7,810 bases of DNA from CAIKMD01 sp035277525 (GCA_035277525.1 DATEKH010000204.1:1-7810), one strand, 5' to 3'. Numbered from the stretch's first letter, positions 1 through 6,395 are shown. Numbers and translations: made by a program. Notes: generated by a model not told the origin, from the letters alone.

Positions 1-1
1 T

Positions 2-1033
2 CACGGCTGGAAATACGATATCGAAGGCAACTGCGTCGATCAGGCGAATCTGCCCGAGCGCCAGCAATTCAAGGACCGCATCCGCGCCAAGGCTTACCTC
101 ACGGCGGAGCGCAACGGCGTCGTTTGGGTCTATATGGGCGACCCTACCAAGGCGCCCGAGCTGCCGCCTTTCGATGCCTGCCTTGCGTCCGCCGATCTGG
201 TCCAGCTGCGCTTCGTGCAGCGGCATTGCAATTGGCTGCAGGCGGTCGAGGGCGATCTCGACACCTCGCATGTCGGCCTCCTCCATTTCGGCGCGGCCAA
301 GCCGAGCAAGGATCTGGACCGTGCCCACCAGGACCTCGTCGTCAACCGCGCGCCCGAATACCGCGTGACCGAGACGCCCTATGGCCTCACCTATGGCGCG
401 CACCGGCCCTCGCCGACCGTGCCCGGCGGCACCTATTGGCGCGTCGCGCATTTCCTCTTCCCGTTCTGGATCATGCCGCCGGTCGCGAGCCTTGAAGACA
501 ATCTCATGGTGCGGGCCTTCATCCCGATGGATGACGAGCACTGCATGTTTGTCGGGTTCGAGGCCAAGGCCTATATGCGCGAGAACAACGACCGGCCGGG
601 CCTGCCAGGCGCGCATATCCGCGACCATCTTCGGCCCAATACCACCGGCTGGCTCGGCCGCTATCACCTCATCGAGGACGAGGACAACGACTACCAGATC
701 GACCGCGCATTGCAGCGGGAAAAGAGCTTCACCGGCATCGACGGCATCCATCTGCAGGACCAGTGCGTGACCGAGAGCATGGGCAGGATCGTCGATCGCG
801 GCTTCGAGAATCTGGCGCCGTCGGACATCGCCATCGCGCGCCATCGCCGCATGCTGCAGAACACCTTGCGCGCCTTCAAAGCGGGCACGCGTCCACCCGC
901 CGCCGACAAGCCCGAGCTTTATGCCAAGGTGCGCGGCGGCTTCTATACGACGACCGAGCCGGGCGATTGGCTCGCGCTTCATGCGCAAGCCGTCGCCAAT
1001 CTCAAAGAGCTGCCGCGCGTCCAGGCTTATTGA
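2..1033 (+). CDS. Rieske non-haem iron aromatic ring-hydroxylating oxygenase, alpha subunit (5' truncated)
   Basis: The reading frame is open from base 2 and ends at TGA 1031-1033, giving 343 residues of a protein cut off by the left edge. The first visible residues, HGWKYD, are the end of the second Rieske [2Fe-2S] motif (CxxHGW), so the missing part is probably the N-terminal 100 or so residues including the CxH pair. The catalytic domain shows NWLQAVEGDLDTSHVGLLH (fragment residues 77-95). In this family the two His of DTSHVGLLH (90 and 95) bind the mononuclear iron and the Asp before them bridges to the Rieske cluster. The third ligand is probably the Asp of LQDQCVTES (about residue 253). 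This layout, with the C-terminal GRIVDRGFENLAPSD stretch, resembles the phthalate 4,5-dioxygenase type, which works with a separate flavin/ferredoxin reductase. No reductase is visible. The expected reaction is O2- and reductant-dependent hydroxylation or demethylation of an aromatic ring. The substrate is unknown. Confidence 0.93.
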   Translation, partial: HGWKYDIEGNCVDQANLPERQQFKDRIRAKAYLTAERNGVVWVYMGDPTKAPELPPFDACLASADLVQLRFVQRHCNWLQAVEGDLDTSHVGLLHFGAAKPSKDLDRAHQDLVVNRAPEYRVTETPYGLTYGAHRPSPTVPGGTYWRVAHFLFPFWIMPPVASLEDNLMVRAFIPMDDEHCMFVGFEAKAYMRENNDRPGLPGAHIRDHLRPNTTGWLGRYHLIEDEDNDYQIDRALQREKSFTGIDGIHLQDQCVTESMGRIVDRGFENLAPSDIAIARHRRMLQNTLRAFKAGTRPPAADKPELYAKVRGGFYTTTEPGDWLALHAQAVANLKELPRVQAY

Positions 1034-1062
1034 CGCACAGCACTGTCGCAGCCGGCATCCGG

Positions 1063-1082
1063 CGGCAGGCTTGCGCTTGCCG
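1063..1082 (+). other. Small hairpin between the Rieske oxygenase and Mo-hydroxylase genes
   Basis: In the 113-bp gap between the two genes, CGGCAGGC (1063-1070) can pair with GCTTGCCG (1075-1082) over a four-base loop, giving eight pairs including one G-U. No T tract follows, so it is not a normal intrinsic terminator. It could tune expression between the two genes or stabilise an RNA end. In DNA this G+C-rich it could also be chance. Confidence 0.25.
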
Positions 1083-1135
1083 AAGCGGCGCGGCATGAGT
1101 CGTCGCTCGCCAAGAAAGCTCATTTGAGGGAATCG

Positions 1136-1143
1136 AGGGAAGG
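1136..1143 (+). promoter_or_regulatory. Ribosome binding site of the Mo-hydroxylase large subunit gene
   Basis: A purine-rich GAGGGAAGGG stretch ends three bases before ATG 1147 and contains Shine-Dalgarno-like GAGG and AAGG cores. It supports the chosen start, which also places the conserved N-terminal motif (LLRGAGRYVDD) at the position usual for the family. Confidence 0.55.
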
Positions 1144-1146
1144 GCC

Positions 1147-3486
1147 ATGGGTCAGTTCGGAATTGGTCAGCCGGTGCCGCGCGAGGAAGATCCCTATTTG
1201 CTGCGCGGCGCCGGGCGCTATGTCGATGATGTGCGCCTCCTCGACCTCGCGCGCGCGGCGTTCTTGCGCTCGCCCCATCCCCATGCACGCATCCGCTCGA
1301 TCGATATCGCGGCGGCGAAGGCCGCGCCGGGCGTGCTGCTGGTCCTGACCGGCGAGAGCCCGGAGGTTACGGCGCTCGGGCTGCAAGTGCCGCGCATGCC
1401 GAGGAAGCGCCGCGACGGCTCGCCCGGCTTTATCGCCGCGCAGCCGCATCTGGCGCGCGGCACCGTGGGCTATATCGGCGAGCAGGTCGCCTGCGTCGTG
1501 GCCGAGACGCTCAACCAGGCGAAGGACGCGGCCGAGCTGATCGCGGTCGATTACGAGCCCTTGCCGGCGGTGATCGCGAGCGTCGATGCGGTCGAGCCGG
1601 GCGCCGTGAAACTCTGGGACGCCTGCCCCGACAATGTCGCCTTCTTCCACGAGGTCGGCAACAAGGCCGCGGTCGAGGCGGCTTTCGCCAAGGCCGACCA
1701 CATCGTCAAGCAGCGGCTCGTCATCAACCGCATCACCGCCAATTCGATGGAGCCGCGAGGGTGCCTCGCGCAATACGATACGCGCGAGAACCGCTATGTC
1801 GTGCGCTGCACCTTGCAGGCGCCGCATCGCAGCCGCGCCATCTTCGCCCAGCTTTTGAAAGTGCCGGAGACCGCCGTGCACGTGATCTGCGAGAATGTCG
1901 GCGGTGGCTTCGGCATGAAAGGCTCGCTCGGCTCGGAATATGTCGTGGTGGCGCTCGCCGCGCGGCTCACCGGCCGCCCGGTCAAATGGGTGGCGGAGCG
2001 CTCCGAAGGGCTCGTCTCGGACGAGCAGGCGCGCGACAACGTCACCGACGCGGAGATGGCGCTCGACAAGGAAGGCCGCTTCCTTGCGGTGCGCACCAAG
2101 ACGCTCGCCAATATCGGCGCCTATCACACTTCGGATCGCGCCGCGGGCCCGCCGCTCTCCAATCTCGGCTCGATCGCCGGCACCTATACGACGCCGGTGC
2201 TCTATGCCGAGGTCCATGGCGTGATGACCAACACCATGCTGACCGGCCATTATCGCGGCGCCGGCCGGCCGGAGGCGTCCTATGTGATCGAGACCCTGGT
2301 CGATCTCGCCGCGCGCAAGCTCGGCGTCGATCCGGCCGAGCTGCGCCGGCGCAACACGATCCCGCCGATCGCGAGCCCCTACAAGACCGGCCTCGTCTTC
2401 ACTTTCGACAGCGGCAATTTCGGCAGGAACCTCGCCGATGGGGTGAAGCTCGCCGATTACGCCGGCTTTGCCGCGCGCCGCGCCGAATCGGCAAAGCGCG
2501 GCAAGCTGCGCGGCATCGGCATCACCAACACGATCGAGGCGACGGCGGGCGGCATGCTGGAGCATGCCGAGATCCGCTTCGATGCGACCGGCACCTTGAC
2601 CTTGCTCATGGGAACGCATGATCACGGCCAGGGCCATGGCACCACCTTCAAGCAGGTGTTGAACGAGAAGCTCGGCATCGAGCCGTCGAAAGTCCGCTTC
2701 CGCAACGGCGACACGGACGAGGTGTTGACCGGCACCGGGACTTTCGGCTCGCGCTCGGCCGCTTGCGGCGGCTCGGCCCTCGTCATCGCCGCCGACAAGG
2801 TGATCGCCCGCGGCAAGAAAATCGCGGCGCATCTGCTCGAAGCTGCCGAGGCCGATCTCGTTTTCGAAAGCGGCAAATTCGCCGTTGCCGGCACCGACCG
2901 GTCGATCAGCCTGATCGATGTCGCCAAGGCCTCGTTCCTTCCGGGCAAGCTGCCGCGCGGGAGCGAGATGGGCCTGTTCGAGAGCGGCACTTACGATGGC
3001 GGCGTGCCGACCTATCCCAATGGCTGCCATGTCTGCGAGGTCGAGATCGACGAGGCGACCGGCAAGGTCGAGATCCTGCGCTATGTCGCGGTCGATGATT
3101 GCGGCACCGTGATCAATCCCCTGCTGCTCGAGGGCCAGATGCATGGCGGCATCGCCCAGGGCGCCGGCCAGGCGCTGATGGAAGACCTGACCTACGATCT
3201 GGGCTCGAGCCAGATCATGGCTGGCTCCTTCATGGACTACGCCATGCCGCGCGCCGACGATTTCTGCGCGATCGAGATGGAGAGCAACCCGGTGCCGACC
3301 AAGACCAATCCCCTGGGCGTCAAAGGCGGCGGCGAGGCGGGTACGGTCGGCGGCTTGGCCGCGGTGATGAACGCCATCAACAGCGCGCTGGCGCAGGCCG
3401 GCGCGCCCTATGTTCAGATGCCGTGCACCCCCGAGAAAGTGTGGCGCGCGCTGCAGGCCGCGAAAACCAGGGCGGCGGCCGAATAG
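1147..3486 (+). CDS. Xanthine dehydrogenase/CO dehydrogenase-family molybdopterin-binding large subunit
   Basis: This gene encodes 779 residues, the usual full length for CoxL-type large subunits that carry molybdenum bound to molybdopterin cytosine dinucleotide. Visible features in order are the N-terminal LLRGAGRYVDDV (residues 18-29), GGGFGMK (252-258), the active-site loop YRGAGRPEA (369-377), the cofactor-binding DHGQGHGTT (492-500), GTGTFGSRS (529-537), and KGGGEAGT near the C-terminus with Glu730 as the expected catalytic base. The loop reads YRGAGR, not the AYxCSFR of genuine form I CO dehydrogenase, so the enzyme is probably a hydroxylase of a carbon next to a ring nitrogen or of another activated C-H, not a CO oxidiser. 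Such subunits normally work with a FAD medium subunit and a 2x[2Fe-2S] small subunit. Neither is adjacent here: the oxygenase gene is upstream and the VOC gene downstream. Partners may lie left of the window or elsewhere. The substrate is not determinable. Confidence 0.95.
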   Translation: MGQFGIGQPVPREEDPYLLRGAGRYVDDVRLLDLARAAFLRSPHPHARIRSIDIAAAKAAPGVLLVLTGESPEVTALGLQVPRMPRKRRDGSPGFIAAQPHLARGTVGYIGEQVACVVAETLNQAKDAAELIAVDYEPLPAVIASVDAVEPGAVKLWDACPDNVAFFHEVGNKAAVEAAFAKADHIVKQRLVINRITANSMEPRGCLAQYDTRENRYVVRCTLQAPHRSRAIFAQLLKVPETAVHVICENVGGGFGMKGSLGSEYVVVALAARLTGRPVKWVAERSEGLVSDEQARDNVTDAEMALDKEGRFLAVRTKTLANIGAYHTSDRAAGPPLSNLGSIAGTYTTPVLYAEVHGVMTNTMLTGHYRGAGRPEASYVIETLVDLAARKLGVDPAELRRRNTIPPIASPYKTGLVFTFDSGNFGRNLADGVKLADYAGFAARRAESAKRGKLRGIGITNTIEATAGGMLEHAEIRFDATGTLTLLMGTHDHGQGHGTTFKQVLNEKLGIEPSKVRFRNGDTDEVLTGTGTFGSRSAACGGSALVIAADKVIARGKKIAAHLLEAAEADLVFESGKFAVAGTDRSISLIDVAKASFLPGKLPRGSEMGLFESGTYDGGVPTYPNGCHVCEVEIDEATGKVEILRYVAVDDCGTVINPLLLEGQMHGGIAQGAGQALMEDLTYDLGSSQIMAGSFMDYAMPRADDFCAIEMESNPVPTKTNPLGVKGGGEAGTVGGLAAVMNAINSALAQAGAPYVQMPCTPEKVWRALQAAKTRAAAE

Positions 3487-3536
3487 CGTCCTGTGCTATG
3501 CTCGCCTCGGCCCGGCTCAGCGAAGAATGCCGGGGA

Positions 3537-3541
3537 AAGGG
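3537..3541 (+). promoter_or_regulatory. Ribosome binding site deciding the VOC dioxygenase start
   Basis: AAGGG lies eight bases before ATG 3550, in a longer GGGGAAAGGGCGGG run. An in-frame ATG at 3493 exists but has no comparable site upstream and would add 19 unremarkable residues, so 3550 is preferred. Confidence 0.55.
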
Positions 3542-3549
3542 CGGGCGTC

Positions 3550-4536
3550 ATGGCGCGACGGCAACAGCGTTCCTCGGGCTTCATCGGCATCGATGCCGCG
3601 ATTTTCGGCGCGCCCGACCTCGCGGTTCCGCGCAAGCTGTTTTCGGATTTCGGCCTCAAAAAGCTCAAGGACTCGAAGTCCGGCCTCGTCTTCGCGACCG
3701 AGATCGGCAGCGAGATCGTCGTCCGGCCGACGGGCGCGAAGACCCTGCCGCCGAAGCTCAATGCCAACAGCGAATTCCGCGAGGTGATCTGGGGCGTCGC
3801 AAGCGCGCGCGACGTCGACCGCATCGCCGCCGAGCTCGCGCGCGACCGCGCGGTTCGGCAGGACCGCGATGGAACGATCCACACGGTCGATGATGGCGGC
3901 GTCAATATCGGCATCCGCGTCTGGCGGCACGGCAAGGAGCCGAAGCGCGCCGCCTCGCTGCCGCTGAACGCGCCGGGCGCGCGGGGACGCGTCGATGCGC
4001 CCAGTCCGATGTATGAACGCGCGCGGCCGTTCCGCATCGGCCATATCGTCTTCGCCGTGCCCGATGTGCGCGCCGCCGAGCGTTTCTATACCAATCGCCT
4101 CGGCTTCTCGCTCTCCGATCGCTACGCCGGCGGCGCCGCCACCTTCCTGCGCTATGCGCCGCGCGCCGATCACCACAATCTCTTCATGATGCGCCTGCCG
4201 AGCCGGATCACCGATCTCAATCATCTCGCTTTCGAGGTGCACGACATCCACGAGGTCTTCGGCGGCGGGCTGCATTTTTCGAAGCTCGGCTGGAAAACCG
4301 CCGTCGGCCCCGGACGCCACCCGATCTCATCGGCGTATTTTTGGTATTTCACCAATCCGCTCGGGGGCATGCTCGAATATTTCTCCAACCCCGATTTCGT
4401 CACCGAGGCGTGGAAGCCGACCAATTTCCGCCTCAACCGCTTTTCCGAATGGCATCTCATCGACGGGCTGCCGGCGGCGCGCGACACGACGGTGCGGCCT
4501 TCGCTCAAAGCGGCGAAATCGATGGGCGAGCCATGA
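3550..4536 (+). CDS. VOC-superfamily two-domain extradiol (catechol 2,3-type) dioxygenase
   Basis: The 328-residue product has two vicinal-oxygen-chelate modules. The first, from GIDAAIFGAPD (residues 13-23) to about 127, has no His at the usual first metal position, as in the structural N-terminal domain of type I extradiol dioxygenases. The second starts at FRIGHIVFAVPD (161-172) and contains DLNHLAFEVHD (222-232) and LGGMLEYFSN (271-280). His165, His225 and Glu276 form the expected two-His-one-Glu iron site. Additional His at 208-209, 231 and 257 lie near the likely active site. By family knowledge such enzymes use Fe(II) and O2 to cleave a catecholic or similar diol ring next to the hydroxyls. 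The length is slightly above the usual roughly 300 residues because of a basic N-terminus and a C-terminal tail. The gene follows the Mo-hydroxylase by 63 bp and overlaps the next gene by 4 bp. Another VOC reaction cannot be excluded, but neighbours favour ring cleavage. Confidence 0.85.
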   Translation: MARRQQRSSGFIGIDAAIFGAPDLAVPRKLFSDFGLKKLKDSKSGLVFATEIGSEIVVRPTGAKTLPPKLNANSEFREVIWGVASARDVDRIAAELARDRAVRQDRDGTIHTVDDGGVNIGIRVWRHGKEPKRAASLPLNAPGARGRVDAPSPMYERARPFRIGHIVFAVPDVRAAERFYTNRLGFSLSDRYAGGAATFLRYAPRADHHNLFMMRLPSRITDLNHLAFEVHDIHEVFGGGLHFSKLGWKTAVGPGRHPISSAYFWYFTNPLGGMLEYFSNPDFVTEAWKPTNFRLNRFSEWHLIDGLPAARDTTVRPSLKAAKSMGEP

Positions 4537-5447
4537 GATTCATTTCCTATCGCGCGGGCGATCTGCACGGTGTTGGCGTGATGATCGACGATGCGCGCTT
4601 CGTCACGCTCCGTCGGCTGCTTCCCGATCTGCCCTCAAGCCTCAGGGAGATTCTGGAGCAAGGCGCGCTCTCGGTGAAGCGCATCGCCGCGGCGATCGAA
4701 GGCAATGAGGGCGATCTCCGCCTTGACCAGGTCCATCTCGACCCCGTCATTCCGGCGCCACACGCGACCTGGGCCTTGGCGCTCAATTTCCCCATGCATA
4801 TCGAGGAGACCGGGCTCACCACCTCGCCCGATTACCCGCAAATCTTCCAGCGCATGCCGATCAGCGTGGTCGGCCATCGCGAGCCGATCTGGTGTCCCAA
4901 TCCGGCCGTGGCCAAGACCTATGATTACGAAGGCGAGCTGGCGGTGATCATCGGCAAGCCCGGACGCCATATTCCCGTGGGCGCGGCGCTAAGCCATGTC
5001 GCCGGCTATGCCTGCTACAATGAAGGCTCGGTGCGCGAATTCCAGGGCCATAACCGCCAGTTCGGCCTCGGCAAGAATTTCGAGCGCTCGGGAAGCTTCG
5101 GACCCTGGCTCATGACCGCCGACGAATTCGGCGATCCCAAGCAGCACCGCGTCATCACGCGGCTGAACGGCGTTGAAAAGCAGAACGAGAGTCTGGAGAA
5201 GATGCTGTTCTCGGTCGAGCAGGTGATCCACTACCTCTCGACCGGCTATACGCTCCAACCCGGCGATGTGATCGCAATGGGGACGCCGGGCGCCCTGCGC
5301 AATCCGCCGGGATACGTTCCGGCTCCGTATGATTCGCCGCGCATCTCCGGCCGCACGCATATGAAGCCGGGCGATCGCTGCGACGTCGAGATCACGGGCC
5401 TGGGCGTGCTGAGCAATCCGGTCGTCGCGGACCCGATCGAACTCTGA
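4533..5447 (+). CDS. Fumarylacetoacetate hydrolase (FAH) family protein
   Basis: The start ATG at 4533 overlaps the TGA of the VOC gene in an ATGA arrangement, so translation is probably coupled. A longer open frame upstream lies inside the VOC gene and is not credible. The product is 304 residues, normal for the family, with a variable N-terminal region and a C-terminal FAH fold. The metal site is visible as TYDYEGELAVIIGKPG (residues 129-144, Glu133 and Glu135), and the third ligand position falls in YNEGSVREFQ (162-171). There the usual NDxSxRD motif is replaced by NEGSVRE, so Glu164 takes the Asp place. QFGLGKNFERSGSFGPWL (176-192) and IAMGTPG (247-253) complete the signature. Family members hydrolyse, hydrate or decarboxylate beta-diketo or 2-oxo-enoic acids with Mg2+ or Mn2+. 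Directly after an extradiol dioxygenase, it most likely processes the ring-fission product or a later 2-oxo acid. Confidence 0.92.
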   Translation: MRFISYRAGDLHGVGVMIDDARFVTLRRLLPDLPSSLREILEQGALSVKRIAAAIEGNEGDLRLDQVHLDPVIPAPHATWALALNFPMHIEETGLTTSPDYPQIFQRMPISVVGHREPIWCPNPAVAKTYDYEGELAVIIGKPGRHIPVGAALSHVAGYACYNEGSVREFQGHNRQFGLGKNFERSGSFGPWLMTADEFGDPKQHRVITRLNGVEKQNESLEKMLFSVEQVIHYLSTGYTLQPGDVIAMGTPGALRNPPGYVPAPYDSPRISGRTHMKPGDRCDVEITGLGVLSNPVVADPIEL

Positions 5448-5471
5448 GCACCGATTTTAGACGGCGATTGC

Positions 5472-5584
5472 CTCTCGCGATTCGGCGCGGGGCGCAAGGA
5501 GGCGCAGAGGAGACTGCCGCGTCAGCGACTGGCGTGTCGCACGCGCGACGATCGCACTCTGCGCCCCACCTCTCACCGCGAGAG
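5472..5584. terminator. Overlapping inverted repeats between convergent genes, possible bidirectional terminator
   Basis: The 160-bp gap between the ends of the FAH gene (+) and the small secreted-protein gene (-) holds nested inverted repeats. CTCTCGCG (5472-5479) is matched by CGCGAGAG (5577-5584), and GGGGCGCA (5489-5496) by TGCGCCCC (5560-5567). The two stems are separated by a symmetric nine-by-nine internal loop. The right arm can instead pair with GGCGCAGAG (5501-5509) using CTCTGCGCC (5557-5565), so two structures compete. A further short hairpin GTCGC/GCGAC lies in the loop. No T tract follows on either strand, so classical intrinsic termination is unproven. Its position between tail-to-tail genes fits transcription-end or RNA-stabilising structure. 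Confidence 0.4.
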
Positions 5585-5607
5585 ACGATGATTACGCCTA
5601 TCCGGGC

Positions 5608-5919
5608 TCAATCCCCGCCGGCCCCGCCTTCGCCGCCATCAAACATCTGGCTCCAGCCAGGAAGAGGGGTTCCGGAGGGCGTCGTATAAGCGTCGGCCTG
5701 ATCATAGGGCCCGGTTACGGGGACCACCGCCAGCGCGTTGATGTTGCGGTTATAGGCATCAACGGCAGCGCTCTGCTGCGTCGGCTGCGTTGGCAGCTGC
5801 GAGGATTGCTCGGGCACGTAAGGGGCGGGGCCGGTCGCTTGATCGGCATGCGCCGCCGCGGCAAGTCCGGCCGAAAGACCGAACGCCAGGGCAAAAGTCA
5901 GCATCTTTTTCATTGGCAT
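5608..5919 (-). CDS. Small exported protein of unknown function with Sec signal peptide
   Basis: The minus-strand gene starts at ATG 5919 (MPMKKMLTF) or six bases later at ATG 5913 (MKKMLTF) and stops at 5610-5608. An AGGAGA site at 5928-5923 is four bases from the first ATG and ten from the second when measured from AGGAG, so the choice is open. Longer upstream starts would precede the ribosome site and are rejected. The 103-residue product begins with a textbook signal peptide: two Lys, a hydrophobic core (residues 6-22), and AHA followed by DQ, giving predicted cleavage after Ala25. The mature part of about 78 residues is rich in Pro, Gln, Thr, Ser and Ala, and ends in a Gly/acidic tail (GGEGGAGGD). 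It has no Cys, no second membrane segment and no domain I recognise. It probably resides in the periplasm or outside the cell. It converges on the FAH gene and diverges from kup. Confidence 0.75.
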   Translation of the reverse strand: MPMKKMLTFALAFGLSAGLAAAAHADQATGPAPYVPEQSSQLPTQPTQQSAAVDAYNRNINALAVVPVTGPYDQADAYTTPSGTPLPGWSQMFDGGEGGAGGD

Positions 5920-5922
5920 ATT

Positions 5923-5928
5923 TCTCCT
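5923..5928 (-). promoter_or_regulatory. Ribosome binding site of the small exported protein gene
   Basis: On the minus strand the sequence reads AGGAGA, then AAT, then ATG CCA ATG. This strong Shine-Dalgarno sequence excludes the longer upstream in-frame starts and supports the signal-peptide start. Confidence 0.7.
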
Positions 5929-5950
5929 GCATGGATGAACTCGGCGCGGA

Positions 5951-5974
5951 CGTCTTTCGTCCCGACGAAAGACG
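5951..5974 (-). promoter_or_regulatory. Perfect 11-bp inverted repeat in the leader of the small exported protein gene
   Basis: CGTCTTTCGTC (5951-5961) and GACGAAAGACG (5964-5974) are exact reverse complements separated by two bases. As RNA it would fold into a 10-bp stem with a four-base loop. It lies about 22 bases upstream of the AGGAGA site, so it would be in the 5' untranslated leader if transcription starts further upstream. Alternatively, it could be a DNA operator bound by a dimeric regulator. A stem this long with no mismatch and so small a spacer is unlikely to be random. Which role applies is not visible. Confidence 0.55.
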
Positions 5975-6036
5975 GCCCCCCGACACAAGGTGATATGGAG
6001 TGGAGAGCGCCAACATCTCCATCACAACGCTGCGAG

Positions 6037-6092
6037 CGGCGAAATTTATTCAACAGAGCTCAAATGATGATTTCGCCGATCAATTATTGGCG
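6037..6092. promoter_or_regulatory. Overlapping dyads in the A/T-rich intergenic island, possible operator/promoter zone
   Basis: CGGCGAAAT (6037-6045) is the exact reverse complement of ATTTCGCCG (6070-6078). The right arm overlaps a second, imperfect dyad, CGCCGAT (6074-6080) with ATTGGCG (6086-6092), which has one non-Watson-Crick position. A repeated GGAATTC follows at 6102-6108 and 6118-6124, spaced 16 bp. The location between divergent genes and the local A/T richness fit a regulatory zone, but no regulator family can be assigned. Confidence 0.3.
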
Positions 6093-6395
6093 GTGGCGAC
6101 CGGAATTCATTTGCTCGGGAATTCGGATGATTATTTAGGTGCAACGGTGAAACGCCGCCAACGATTGTGAGGCAGAGAGGGCAAGCCGCCCCGGCTTGGC
6201 ACGAAAGCATCGCGAAGCCGCCGAGCGGCCGTTTTCATTCGCGCCGCGCCATCGACACTCGGTCTCACGGGGTGTCCAGGTCGGACGATCGTCTGCGAAG
6301 CGCCCGTGCGAGCGCGCCGCGCCGGCTTTGCGCTCTGCGGTGATTCTCGAAACGTTCCAATGCGTTGGCCGGCGGCCCCTCGCCCGCGCCACCCC

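Noticed and set aside
1120..3144. A minus-strand open frame of more than 670 codons opposite the Mo-hydroxylase gene
   Set aside because: It is Arg/Ala/Asp/Gly-rich with no recognisable domain, and is fully opposite a gene with clear family motifs. Long antisense frames are expected from G/C third-position bias in such DNA.
1147..3486. Assignment as genuine form I carbon monoxide dehydrogenase large subunit (coxL)
   Set aside because: The diagnostic AYxCSFR loop is absent, replaced by YRGAGR, and no coxM or coxS gene is adjacent.
3493..3549. An upstream ATG start for the VOC dioxygenase adding 19 residues
   Set aside because: There is no good ribosome site before 3493, while AAGGG sits eight bases before ATG 3550.
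3517..4320. A minus-strand open frame opposite the VOC dioxygenase gene
   Set aside because: It has the same composition artefact, with no motif or ribosome site, while the plus strand has a complete iron-binding triad.
5806..6138. A plus-strand open frame across the start of the small exported protein gene
   Set aside because: It is opposite a gene with a clear ribosome site and signal peptide, and its own translation lacks any recognisable feature.
6217..6235. GCCGC-CGA-GCGGC hairpin followed two bases later by TTTT on the plus strand, resembling an intrinsic terminator
   Set aside because: The stem is only five pairs, the T run is four bases, and no plus-strand gene lies just upstream to be terminated. 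It is more likely chance in G+C-rich DNA.
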